From positions 1-8,549 of the forward strand of contig JAJZOB010000054.1 of the NCBI GenBank assembly GCA_021852135.1: a stretch of DNA of 8,549 nt, read 5' to 3'. The position numbers were made by a program, and so were the translations under genes. This DNA comes from Nanobdellota archaeon. GTDB lineage: Archaea; Nanoarchaeota; Nanoarchaeia; Parvarchaeales; Parvarchaeaceae. The notes under the pieces were generated by a model, which worked only from the letters and a program-made list of their open reading frames with translations, did no database searches and was not told where the DNA came from. Within the stretch, counting starts at the first letter, position 1; each line of letters starts with the position of its first letter. This document shows, piece after piece, positions 1-6,142 of the stretch.

Positions 1-108
1 TTGTAGTCTAACCAGGCAGAATAGGCGGCTCCAGCTTGTCTGGAAAAATGACGTTAAGGATGATTAAGAAGAAACCGCTTGACCCAGGTTCAAATCCTGG
101 CAACCCCA
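1..108 (+). tRNA. tRNA-Trp (anticodon CCA), 5' end cut by the window, intron-containing
   Basis: The T arm is clear: CCAGG (84-88), loop TTCAAAT, CCTGG (96-100). It is followed by the 3' acceptor strand CAACCCC (101-107) and discriminator A108. The window opens with TTG, which pairs with CAA, so only about four 5' bases (expected GGGG) are missing. The anticodon stem is GGCGG (24-28) with CCGCT (75-79). The loop reads CT-CCA-G then A74, giving the Trp anticodon CCA at 31-33 once 35-73 is removed. The variable loop is TGAC (80-83). The D stem is weak, with TCT (7-9) pairing AGA (18-20). No CCA tail is encoded. The mature length would be 73 nt before CCA addition, normal for the type. The weak D arm is the only unusual part. 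Confidence 0.87.
35..73 (+). other. tRNA-Trp intron at canonical position 37/38
   Basis: Removing 35-73 restores a seven-base anticodon loop and a closed anticodon stem. A relaxed bulge-helix-bulge can be drawn. The four-pair central helix CTCC (29-32) with GAAG (68-71) has one C-A mismatch. It is flanked by three-base bulges A33-G34-C35 and A72-A73-A74, and a short inner helix TTG (36-38) pairs with TAA (65-67). Cutting after the second base of each bulge gives exactly this intron. Introns at 37/38 of tRNA-Trp are common in archaea. At 39 nt it is much shorter than the euryarchaeal tRNA-Trp introns that carry box C/D RNAs. CCAG (31-34) can also pair with CTGG (40-43), a competing fold. Confidence 0.72.
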
Positions 109-109
109 A

Positions 110-126
110 GTTTTCATTTTTATTCA
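110..126 (+). terminator. T-rich terminator after tRNA-Trp
   Basis: Immediately downstream of the discriminator base lies GTTTTCATTTTTATTC, with T4 and T5 runs. Archaeal RNA polymerase terminates at such U-tracts without a hairpin. The assignment rests only on base composition and position. Confidence 0.4.
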
Positions 127-132
127 TTAATG

Positions 133-175
133 CCGCTTTCAATTTGTTAACTCTAAAAAGGCCATTCAAAAGCGG
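133..175. repeat. Imperfect inverted repeat between tRNA-Trp and ctlX
   Basis: CCGCTTT (133-139) is the exact complement of AAAGCGG (169-175). After a small internal loop, AAT (141-143) can pair with ATT (164-166). The element sits between the tRNA terminator and the TATA-like boxes of ctlX. It could be part of tRNA termination/processing, an operator, or chance. Confidence 0.3.
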
Positions 176-183
176 TTTAAACA

Positions 184-211
184 TTTAAATATAAGTTCGA
201 TTCTTTAAATA
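184..211 (+). promoter_or_regulatory. Two tandem TATA-like boxes upstream of ctlX
   Basis: TTTAAATATA (184-193) and TTTAAATA (204-211) both match the archaeal TATA consensus. The nearer box predicts transcription from about 231-235, giving a leader of roughly 20 nt with no visible Shine-Dalgarno motif. This is the one promoter in the window whose spacing (about 45 nt to the ATG) does not fit a leaderless start. Confidence 0.45.
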
Positions 212-251
212 GTTTTTAGCAGTTGCTAGATTATTTGCTTAAAAACTGCAA

Positions 252-1232
252 ATGGAAGAGAAGGCATTGACCAACAATGTAATGATGATACGGCCGCATA
301 ATTTCGGCTTCAATGAGCAAACCGCAAAAACCAATAGATTCCAGAAAAAAACAAATTCTTCAGTTAATCTGCAGGCGTTGAAGGAATTCAACAGTGCCGT
401 AGAAACGCTTAGAATGAACGGCATAAACGTGTTCGTTTTTGATGATTTAAAGGAAGTTGACACTCCCGATTCAATATTTCCAAATAACTGGATATCCTTT
501 CATCCAGATGGAACTGCAGTAGTTTATCCGATGTTAGCATTAAACAGAAGAAATGAAAGAAGAGCAGATATAATTCAAAGCCTTTCTATGCTTTATGGTT
601 TTTCCTGTTCCAGAGTAATAGACCTCACTTATTACGAAAACAAGAATAAATTTCTCGAGGGCACTGGTAGCTTGGTGCTTGACCGTGATAATAAAATAGC
701 CTATGCTTGTATCTCAGAGAGAACCAATGAGGAAGTATTAAATAAGTTTTGCAGTGAAATGAAATACAGGCCCGTAAAGTTTCATGCTTTTGATGAAACA
801 GGTTTCCCAATATACCATACAAACGTTATGATGGCGTTGGGAGAAAAATTTGCCATGGTTTGCCTGGATTCAATAAAGGATGAAGACGAGAGGAATGCTG
901 TTGTTTCAGCTATTAATGGCTCTGGAAAAACCCTAATTGAGTTAACATTCAAACAGATATTGGATTTTGCGGGAAATGCCTTGGAATTGTTGGATTCAAG
1001 CGGAAACAAGAAGCTCGTAATATCCAAAAAAGCTTTAAGTTCCTTATCAAAGGAACAAAAAGCTGAGATAGAAAAATACTGTGACATAATAAGTATAGAC
1101 GTCAGCACAATAGAGGAATGCGGTGGCGGCAGCATAAGGTGCATGCTTGCAGAGATATTTTTGCCACAGAAAAAAGGAATAAAAACGACTGCTAAAAGCC
1201 CATTTAAAAAAGGCAGATTAAAGTTAAGGTAA
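252..1232 (+). CDS. ctlX: Citrulline utilization hydrolase CtlX-type protein (amidinotransferase/arginine deiminase superfamily)
   Basis: A 326-residue soluble enzyme of the guanidine-modifying superfamily. The opening MMIRPHNFGFN (11-21), FPNNWISFHPDG (76-87), the NRRNERR segment (98-104), LEGTGSLVLDR (135-145) and the C-terminal GGGSIRCMLAEIFLP (291-305) are features of the CtlX branch as I remember it. That branch hydrolyses L-citrulline to ornithine, CO2 and ammonia. Superfamily chemistry uses a Cys nucleophile (here probably C297), a His (H189 in YHTN) and acidic residues (D73, E136). These roles are inferred by alignment from memory. An in-frame stop at 240-242 makes ATG 252 the first usable start. 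Residues 306-326 form a short Lys/Arg-rich tail that I do not recall from relatives. No arginine deiminase-pathway partner is adjacent, so citrulline specificity is unproven. The gene ends 7 bp from the convergent gene. Confidence 0.82.
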   Translation: MEEKALTNNVMMIRPHNFGFNEQTAKTNRFQKKTNSSVNLQALKEFNSAVETLRMNGINVFVFDDLKEVDTPDSIFPNNWISFHPDGTAVVYPMLALNRRNERRADIIQSLSMLYGFSCSRVIDLTYYENKNKFLEGTGSLVLDRDNKIAYACISERTNEEVLNKFCSEMKYRPVKFHAFDETGFPIYHTNVMMALGEKFAMVCLDSIKDEDERNAVVSAINGSGKTLIELTFKQILDFAGNALELLDSSGNKKLVISKKALSSLSKEQKAEIEKYCDIISIDVSTIEECGGGSIRCMLAEIFLPQKKGIKTTAKSPFKKGRLKLR

Positions 1233-1239
1233 TTAGCTT

Positions 1240-1758
1240 TTATTTAACGTTTCTTTGATTTTTATTCGTAGGTAGTTTTATTCTGCAGTCTATGAAAGCA
1301 TTCACAGATCTCTGATAAAAAAAGTATATAATAGCTATTGATACTGCAATTATCAAGGGGTCATAATCAACGAGTAAACGCTGTGCAGTATCATATATAG
1401 GTGAAAGAGCTGCAGATCCGAATATAAAAGCGATAAACAATGGAATTAAAACGTTGCAGCAGAAAGGCGTGGACAGTAAGCTGAAGAATATGGCCCATGC
1501 CGTGTTTCTTTTATTTGCATCCTTTCTTGCTTTTATTATGTAATAATTAATAGCTATGATAAAACTTATTGTAAAGCTGAGCAAAAATGCACTTGCAATG
1601 TCAAACAATGGGTAAAAGGAAAAAAATGCCGATATCTCTACTTTGTCGTGTATAAACAGATAAACATAAGCAAAGAAGATTACAACAGGAACAGCAGCAA
1701 AAAACTTGTTTTGTTTTAATAAGCTGACAAATACCTTTAATCCCCGCATACCTTGCAT
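1240..1758 (-). CDS. Small polytopic membrane protein with a Cys-Cys pair, family not recognised
   Basis: 172 residues with about four membrane helices, at roughly 19-36, 50-75, 87-114 and 134-149. A basic loop (KARKDANKRN, 76-85) and a basic C-terminus (160-172) suggest these parts face the cytoplasm. The third helix contains STPFCCNVLIPLF, with adjacent cysteines 100-101. A third cysteine is C158 near the C-terminus. Paired cysteines in a helix after a proline occur in thiol-redox and metal-handling membrane proteins, but I cannot place this protein in a family and do not assign a function. A TATA box 27 nt before ATG 1758 favours that start over the ATG at 1749. It is divergent from the DUF763 gene and convergent with ctlX. 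Confidence 0.75.
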   Translation of the reverse strand: MQGMRGLKVFVSLLKQNKFFAAVPVVIFFAYVYLFIHDKVEISAFFSFYPLFDIASAFLLSFTISFIIAINYYIIKARKDANKRNTAWAIFFSLLSTPFCCNVLIPLFIAFIFGSAALSPIYDTAQRLLVDYDPLIIAVSIAIIYFFYQRSVNAFIDCRIKLPTNKNQRNVK

Positions 1759-1780
1759 TTTTAATTTATACCTGCCAATT

Positions 1781-1790
1781 CATAAAAGCT
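1781..1790 (-). promoter_or_regulatory. TATA box of the Cys-Cys membrane protein gene
   Basis: Read on the minus strand, AGCTTTTATG is centred about 27 nt before the ATG at 1758, the spacing expected for a leaderless transcript. It is half of a compact divergent promoter region shared with the gene starting at 1853. Confidence 0.5.
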
Positions 1791-1821
1791 TTTTATTTTT
1801 AATTGTGGCCCATATGATATT

Positions 1822-1831
1822 TGTATAAATA
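1822..1831 (+). promoter_or_regulatory. TATA box of the DUF763 gene
   Basis: TGTATAAATA is centred about 26 nt upstream of ATG 1853. No Shine-Dalgarno motif lies between, so the mRNA is predicted to be leaderless. Confidence 0.6.
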
Positions 1832-1852
1832 ATAGCTAATTTACTATTTTAT

Positions 1853-2983
1853 ATGACAGGCATAGCAGACTTACCATTGCATTACGGCCATGTGCCGGAT
1901 TACTTATTGAAGACAATGAAAGGAATGTGCGATGCGATAGTGCATACAATGCTCTATGAATACGGAGAAGATAAATTGCTTGAAAGGCTTTCCAATCCGA
2001 TGTGGTTTCAGGCTTTGAACAATGCTATAGGCATGGACTGGGATTCAAGTGGTTCTACAACAGTTCTACTTTCAATTTTAAAGCAGGTGGTAAAACCAAA
2101 AGATGGCATCGCAATTTTCGGTGGAAAGGGAAAGGCCTCTTTGTCGGTGAAAGACGAGCTAGTGTCAGCGAGGTCATTTGACATAGAAACAGAAAAACTA
2201 ATGCAGTACAGTTCCTTGTCGGCAAAGGCGGATTCAGTACTTTTGCAGGACGGCTACAATCTTTACATACATTACGTGCTTGTTTCTAAAACCGGCAGGT
2301 GGCTTGTTGTACAGCAGGGCATGAATCCTTACACAAAGTATGCCAGAAGGTACCACCTATTGGACGTAGATAACTTTGAATGCGAGCCGAATTCTGCAAT
2401 AAGTGGTATAAATGGAACAGCTATAAACCTCTTGGATAGAGGCGTAGGTAAAACTAGGAAAGTTGTTCTTGAGGAAGTGAACAACGGCAAGGACAAAATA
2501 ATAAAAGATTACAGCAAGGCTTTGAACACGTTGAAAGGTAACGCTACTTTAGAGCTGTTTGAAAAAAGCGCTGCAATATCCGGATTTGACAGGTCAAAAA
2601 GGATAGAGTATTACAGGCCCATAAGCATACAGAAACTTAAGAGAAACCTGGAAAAAATAAAAAATGACAGTTTTTCCAGTCTCTCAGATTCTCTTTTAGG
2701 AGGGTTGACAGCATCTACGGCAAGAGCGATATTTTTAATAGCTGATTTGATATACAATGAGCCACCATCGTTTCTTGATCCTGTTGATTATCCCTATGAT
2801 CCATTCAAATACGCTTTTACCATAGGCGGAAAGGACGGCGTACCTTATCCAGTAAACAGAAAAGTAGCGGAAGAAGTCATAGAAAGCATGAAACAAATAG
2901 TGATAAATTCAAAAATTGAGGATAAAAACAAGAAAAGGTCAATATATAAGATAGAAAAACTGCGTAGTCTGGCGAATATTTAA
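1853..2983 (+). CDS. DUF763 family protein
   Basis: 376 residues matching the DUF763 family along the whole length. Seen here: TGIADLPLHYGHVP (2-15), LSNPMWFQAL (46-55), DWDSSGSTT (62-70), FGGKGKAS (89-96), LQDGYNLYIH (131-140), GRWLVVQQGMN (148-158) and YARRYH (163-168). These blocks recur in archaeal and thermophilic bacterial members as I remember them. The family's biochemical role is not established to my knowledge. The concentration of Asp, Gln, His and Arg in the central blocks (D133, Q154, Q155, R165, R166, H168) suggests an active or nucleic-acid site, which is inference. No signal peptide or membrane helix is visible. The C-terminal 25 residues are Lys-rich. Its TAA stop is part of the next gene's TATA box. 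Confidence 0.88.
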   Translation: MTGIADLPLHYGHVPDYLLKTMKGMCDAIVHTMLYEYGEDKLLERLSNPMWFQALNNAIGMDWDSSGSTTVLLSILKQVVKPKDGIAIFGGKGKASLSVKDELVSARSFDIETEKLMQYSSLSAKADSVLLQDGYNLYIHYVLVSKTGRWLVVQQGMNPYTKYARRYHLLDVDNFECEPNSAISGINGTAINLLDRGVGKTRKVVLEEVNNGKDKIIKDYSKALNTLKGNATLELFEKSAAISGFDRSKRIEYYRPISIQKLKRNLEKIKNDSFSSLSDSLLGGLTASTARAIFLIADLIYNEPPSFLDPVDYPYDPFKYAFTIGGKDGVPYPVNRKVAEEVIESMKQIVINSKIEDKNKKRSIYKIEKLRSLANI

Positions 2984-2986
2984 ATA
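2977..2986 (+). promoter_or_regulatory. TATA box of the MFS gene, overlapping the DUF763 stop codon
   Basis: ATTTAAATAC contains the TAA stop (2981-2983) of the upstream gene and is centred about 26 nt before ATG 3008. The MFS gene therefore probably has its own leaderless transcript although only 24 bp separate the two genes. Confidence 0.55.
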
Positions 2987-3007
2987 CAAGAAAAAGTAAA
3001 ATATCGG

Positions 3008-4684
3008 ATGCAGTATAAATGGACAGTTCTAGCTAATACAACAATGGGTGGCTTGATGGCTTCTATAAACGCCACAATAATACTTATCTCTCTGCCTTCA
3101 ATATTCCGCGGTTTAAACGTTAATCCAATAGCGCCCGGTAATTTTACTTTGCTTCTTTGGGTCCTTCTGGGTTACATGGTAGTAACGGCTTCTCTTCTCG
3201 TTACTTTCGGCAGGTTATCCGATGACTATGGAAGAAAGAGATTTTATACAATAGGATTTGCGGTATTTGCTGTAGCGTCAATAGCTCTTTCGTTTACGCC
3301 GTATAATTCCGGAACAGACGGCGTTTTGTTCATAATAATCTTCAGGCTGGTACAGGGGGTAGGTGGCGGGTTTATAATGGTTAACAGCACCGCCCTTCTT
3401 ACGGATGCTTTTCCTGACAATGAAAGAGGAAAAGCATTGGGAACTAATCAGGTTGCTTTCCTTGCAGGGTCATTTATAGGACTGGTAGCCGGCGGTTTGT
3501 TGGCCCCGTTTGATTTCCACCTAATATTCATAGTCAACATTCCTTTTGCAGTTTTAGGTGCTTTTTGGTCTTATTACAAGTTGAAGGAAGAAAAGACTGG
3601 GGGCAAGAAAAAAGGATTGGATTGGAAAGGAAACCTTGCTCTTTCTTTAGGTTTAATTCTTGTTGCATTAGGCTTTACATATGCCCTTACTCCCTACAAG
3701 AGCAATCCATTGGGTTGGGCAAATCCCTGGGTGATTGCAAGCCTTGTTATGGGCATTTTGCTTATAATACTGTTCATTCCAATAGAGCGTAAAATAAAGA
3801 ATCCATTGTTTAAATTATCTTTATTCAGAAACATACAGTTTCTTTTTAGTTCTCTTGCCTTATTTTTGAGTGCTCTTGCTAGAGGAGCAGTAATGTTTTT
3901 GGTTATAATATGGTTGCAGGGTGTTTATCTTCCATTGCATAATTTCACGATTGCTCAGACACCATTTTGGGCAGGAATATACATGATACCATTAATGGTA
4001 GGTTTTATAGGCCTTGGACCGGTAAGTGGCGTTTTAACGGATAGATTTGGTGCAAGAGTATTTAGTACTGTTGGTCTTTTGATAACAGCTTTAGGTTTGT
4101 TTCTTTTAACCACCTTCTCTGCAAATTTCTCTTATATTCCGTTTGCCATAGTCTTGTTTGTTATAGGTGCAGGAAACGGAATGTTTGCCGCTCCAAATAC
4201 AAAGAGAGCAATGGATGCCTTGCCTTGGAAAGATCGTGGAGTAGGGAATGGGATAAGAACAACCTTTGCCAATATAGGTCAGATGATAAGTATGGCGATA
4301 TTCTTTACAATAGCCATAACTGTATTCTCATATGCATTGCCTTCTATAATCTCAACGCAGTTAACCTCATTAAATGTCCCATCTGCGCTGTCTTCACAGT
4401 TCGCAGCAATACCTGCTTCTTCTTTTCTGTTTTCAGCGTTTCTTGGGATAAATCCAGTATCTACATTTTTATCCCAGGTCCCAGCTTCGTTAACTTCGCT
4501 TATACCCAATTCATCCTTAAAGATTATGAACGCAAGCAGTTTTATCCCTAAATTGATTGCTTCTCCGTTTATGCAGGGATTAAGAACCGCACTATATATA
4601 AGTATAATTATACTAATAGCTGCAGCCATACTTTCAGCGTTTACAAAACACGGAGTTGCAAAGGGCGCAGAAAAAGTAATGTAA
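3008..4684 (+). CDS. MFS transporter, DHA2 (EmrB/QacA-like, 14-helix) family, probable drug/metabolite exporter
   Basis: 558 residues with about 14 hydrophobic helices, the DHA2 topology of proton-coupled multidrug exporters. Motif A is GRLSDDYGRKRF (68-79) between helices 2 and 3, with a degenerate repeat GVLTDRFGAR (341-350). The helix-4 block FRLVQGVGGG (112-121) carries conserved Arg113. The antiporter motif C region is GSFIGLVAGG (154-163). The helix-1 signature reads SINATIILISLPSI (19-32), with Asn21 where drug-exporting relatives usually have Asp. About 85 residues (441-525), rich in Ser, Ala and Pro, separate the last two helices and probably form an outer-face loop. The substrate cannot be predicted. 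The gene is convergent with the thermopsin gene, 29 bp away. Confidence 0.92.
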   Translation: MQYKWTVLANTTMGGLMASINATIILISLPSIFRGLNVNPIAPGNFTLLLWVLLGYMVVTASLLVTFGRLSDDYGRKRFYTIGFAVFAVASIALSFTPYNSGTDGVLFIIIFRLVQGVGGGFIMVNSTALLTDAFPDNERGKALGTNQVAFLAGSFIGLVAGGLLAPFDFHLIFIVNIPFAVLGAFWSYYKLKEEKTGGKKKGLDWKGNLALSLGLILVALGFTYALTPYKSNPLGWANPWVIASLVMGILLIILFIPIERKIKNPLFKLSLFRNIQFLFSSLALFLSALARGAVMFLVIIWLQGVYLPLHNFTIAQTPFWAGIYMIPLMVGFIGLGPVSGVLTDRFGARVFSTVGLLITALGLFLLTTFSANFSYIPFAIVLFVIGAGNGMFAAPNTKRAMDALPWKDRGVGNGIRTTFANIGQMISMAIFFTIAITVFSYALPSIISTQLTSLNVPSALSSQFAAIPASSFLFSAFLGINPVSTFLSQVPASLTSLIPNSSLKIMNASSFIPKLIASPFMQGLRTALYISIIILIAAAILSAFTKHGVAKGAEKVM

Positions 4685-4713
4685 TTATTATTTCTTTTCT
4701 AAGGAAGAACTAC
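4685..4713. terminator. T-rich spacer between convergent MFS and thermopsin genes
   Basis: The 29-bp gap begins with TTATTATTTCTTTTC on the plus strand, a U-rich tract suited to stopping the MFS transcript. There is no comparable T-run on the minus strand inside the gap, so thermopsin transcripts probably read into the 3' end of the MFS gene (a T5 run on the minus strand lies near 4673-4677). Confidence 0.35.
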
Positions 4714-5931
4714 TCAGTTTATATTCAAGGTATTAATGGTTCCTTTCTTTAGGGTGTAATTTTTACTGTAAATTTTATTATCGTTTGAATATGCATTTAC
4801 AATGTAACTTCCTGCTTCCATTGTAAATTCACCTTTCCCACTCATCAGGCTTTCATTAAATGCGTGGCCATTTTTGTTTAACGAAATTATAATGTTGTTT
4901 AAGGAGCTGTTTATGTAAAGTATTCCTATGCTAGAGGAATTCATTGACCACAAGTTTCCAAGATAAATGTTTTTTCCGCTGCTTATATTCGCATATAGCA
5001 ACCCATTTTCATAAAACGAAGGAGATACAATGGCATTGTTTATTCCCTCCTCAGTATCACAGCCAAAATCATATGAATCCTGTACATCTTGGAAGTTGTT
5101 TCCATTCCAATAACTTAGTGTAAACTTGGCAGATCCTCTTACAAGTGTTGTATTAGAACCATCTCCCGGCCCACCCAATATTATGCCCGCATCATAAAAG
5201 TTGTAGCTTGGAGTGTAGTTGAATCCACTTATAAGAATGGAATAATTTTTTATATTTTCATTTAGAAGTAAATCCACTTTATCATATTCTATCCAACCAT
5301 ATCCATCGTTGTATAAAAAGAGTATCTCGGGTATGCCTTTTTTGGAGATGCTAGTATTTGTTCGTAGGTAAATGGTTTGATTGTTTTTTAAGGTTATGTT
5401 ATCTCCAGTTTGATTTGCGGCCTGATAAAAATAATAAGTATAATTCTTAACAGATGGGGCAACAGTGCCATTACCTTTTATAAGCTCATTATCCAAGCTT
5501 GCATTTAGGGCGGATTCATTCCATATATTGTCTATAAAGTTCACTTGTCTGGTTTGTGTATCCATAAGAATTACGTTCTGTGCAAAATATGCCCGCGTTT
5601 TATTTTCATACTTCAATATAACATTTACATTTAATTGTATAGAAGCATTGTAATCTCCGCTTAGATTTGTAAGTAAGTTATTCAAGGTTATACTGCTTTG
5701 TATTGAATTCGTAGATACAGTATATACATTTCCATAACTGCTGACCCCGTAATCCACTATCCCCATGGGTGCAGGTTCGGAATACTTGCACGAATAAAGG
5801 TTGACTCCACTGCTTATCCCTAAGGTTGTAAATTGGTAATCGCTGTATGGGTAAAGCATTACGACTGCAATAATGAGTATGGCGAATACCCATCCAAAAA
5901 GCATTAGCATCTCTGATTTTTGGTCATCCAT
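4714..5931 (-). CDS. Thermopsin (peptidase family A5), membrane-anchored acid protease
   Basis: 405 residues. A short N-terminus (MDDQKSEM) is followed by one hydrophobic helix at about 10-28, then an exterior domain. Blocks that I recognise from archaeal thermopsins occur in order: PMGIVDYG (55-62), FIDNIWNES (132-140), GNGTV (153-157), YNDGYGWIEYD (207-217), GFNYTP (236-241), GGPGDGS (253-259) and YDFGCDTEEGI (287-297). Thermopsins are pepstatin-sensitive proteases active at acid pH and lack the pepsin DTG motif. I cannot name the catalytic acids. There is no clear signal-peptidase site, so the helix may stay as an anchor. I count 19 N-x-S/T sequons, implying heavy N-glycosylation. C48 and C291 are the only cysteines and could form a disulfide; as I remember relatives, Ser is usual at position 291. 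Confidence 0.9.
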   Translation of the reverse strand: MDDQKSEMLMLFGWVFAILIIAVVMLYPYSDYQFTTLGISSGVNLYSCKYSEPAPMGIVDYGVSSYGNVYTVSTNSIQSSITLNNLLTNLSGDYNASIQLNVNVILKYENKTRAYFAQNVILMDTQTRQVNFIDNIWNESALNASLDNELIKGNGTVAPSVKNYTYYFYQAANQTGDNITLKNNQTIYLRTNTSISKKGIPEILFLYNDGYGWIEYDKVDLLLNENIKNYSILISGFNYTPSYNFYDAGIILGGPGDGSNTTLVRGSAKFTLSYWNGNNFQDVQDSYDFGCDTEEGINNAIVSPSFYENGLLYANISSGKNIYLGNLWSMNSSSIGILYINSSLNNIIISLNKNGHAFNESLMSGKGEFTMEAGSYIVNAYSNDNKIYSKNYTLKKGTINTLNIN

Positions 5932-5949
5932 ACATTGATAAGCAACTGG

Positions 5950-5960
5950 AAATTTAAGTA
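5950..5960 (-). promoter_or_regulatory. TATA box of the thermopsin gene
   Basis: On the minus strand TACTTAAATTT is centred about 25 nt before the ATG at 5931. No Shine-Dalgarno motif lies between, so a leaderless start is predicted. Confidence 0.5.
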
Positions 5961-6038
5961 CCTTTATGTTATAATCAGTGAAAATTCATAAGTTTAAAGT
6001 GTTTTTACTAAGAAAATAGCGTAGTTTAAAATAGTAAC

Positions 6039-6049
6039 CTTTATATATG
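6039..6049. promoter_or_regulatory. Unassigned TATA-like element
   Basis: CTTTATATATG is a strong TATA match in the 211-bp region between the divergent thermopsin and HExxE genes, but it is too far from either start codon for a leaderless transcript. It could drive a longer 5' leader for the gene at 6143 or a short RNA. Confidence 0.3.
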
Positions 6050-6076
6050 ATATTTGATTACTTATGAATACTTAAA

Positions 6077-6105
6077 ATGATTAAGAAAATTTACAATTTA
6101 ATCAT
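6077..6105. repeat. Perfect 8-bp inverted repeat, possible operator
   Basis: ATGATTAA (6077-6084) and TTAATCAT (6098-6105) are exact reverse complements separated by 13 bp. Centre-to-centre spacing is 21 bp, about two helical turns. The repeat ends 4-5 bp upstream of the TATA box at 6110, a position from which a dimeric regulator could control transcription factor B/TBP binding. Confidence 0.4.
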
Positions 6106-6109
6106 AAAA

Positions 6110-6120
6110 AAGTATAAATA
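6110..6120 (+). promoter_or_regulatory. TATA box of the HExxE protein gene
   Basis: AAGTATAAATA is centred about 27 nt before ATG 6143. The G6 run at 6125-6130 lies between the box and the start. It resembles a Shine-Dalgarno site, but it would be upstream of the predicted start of transcription. Confidence 0.6.
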
Positions 6121-6142
6121 TTGAGGGGGGATTATTTAAAAT

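Noticed and set aside
35..73. Box C/D guide RNA within the tRNA-Trp intron
   Set aside because: C-box-like bases (ATGACG, TGATTA) occur, but there is no convincing D box and 39 nt is too short for a full guide.
782..1144. 120-codon minus-strand open frame inside ctlX
   Set aside because: It lies wholly within a recognised enzyme gene, has no family resemblance and no promoter at the right spacing.
4279..4629. 116-codon minus-strand open frame inside the MFS gene
   Set aside because: It is antisense to helices and the outer loop of a clear transporter; its composition is that expected of an antisense shadow.
6077..6124. 15-codon ORF (MIKKIYN...) after the TATA-like element at 6039
   Set aside because: Its TATA spacing (about 32 nt) is outside the pattern, and the sequence is better explained by the inverted repeat and promoter.
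6123..6130. GAGGGGGG as a Shine-Dalgarno site for the gene at 6143
   Set aside because: It is 12 nt from the ATG and would lie upstream of the transcription start predicted from the TATA box at 6110-6120; no other gene here uses such a site.
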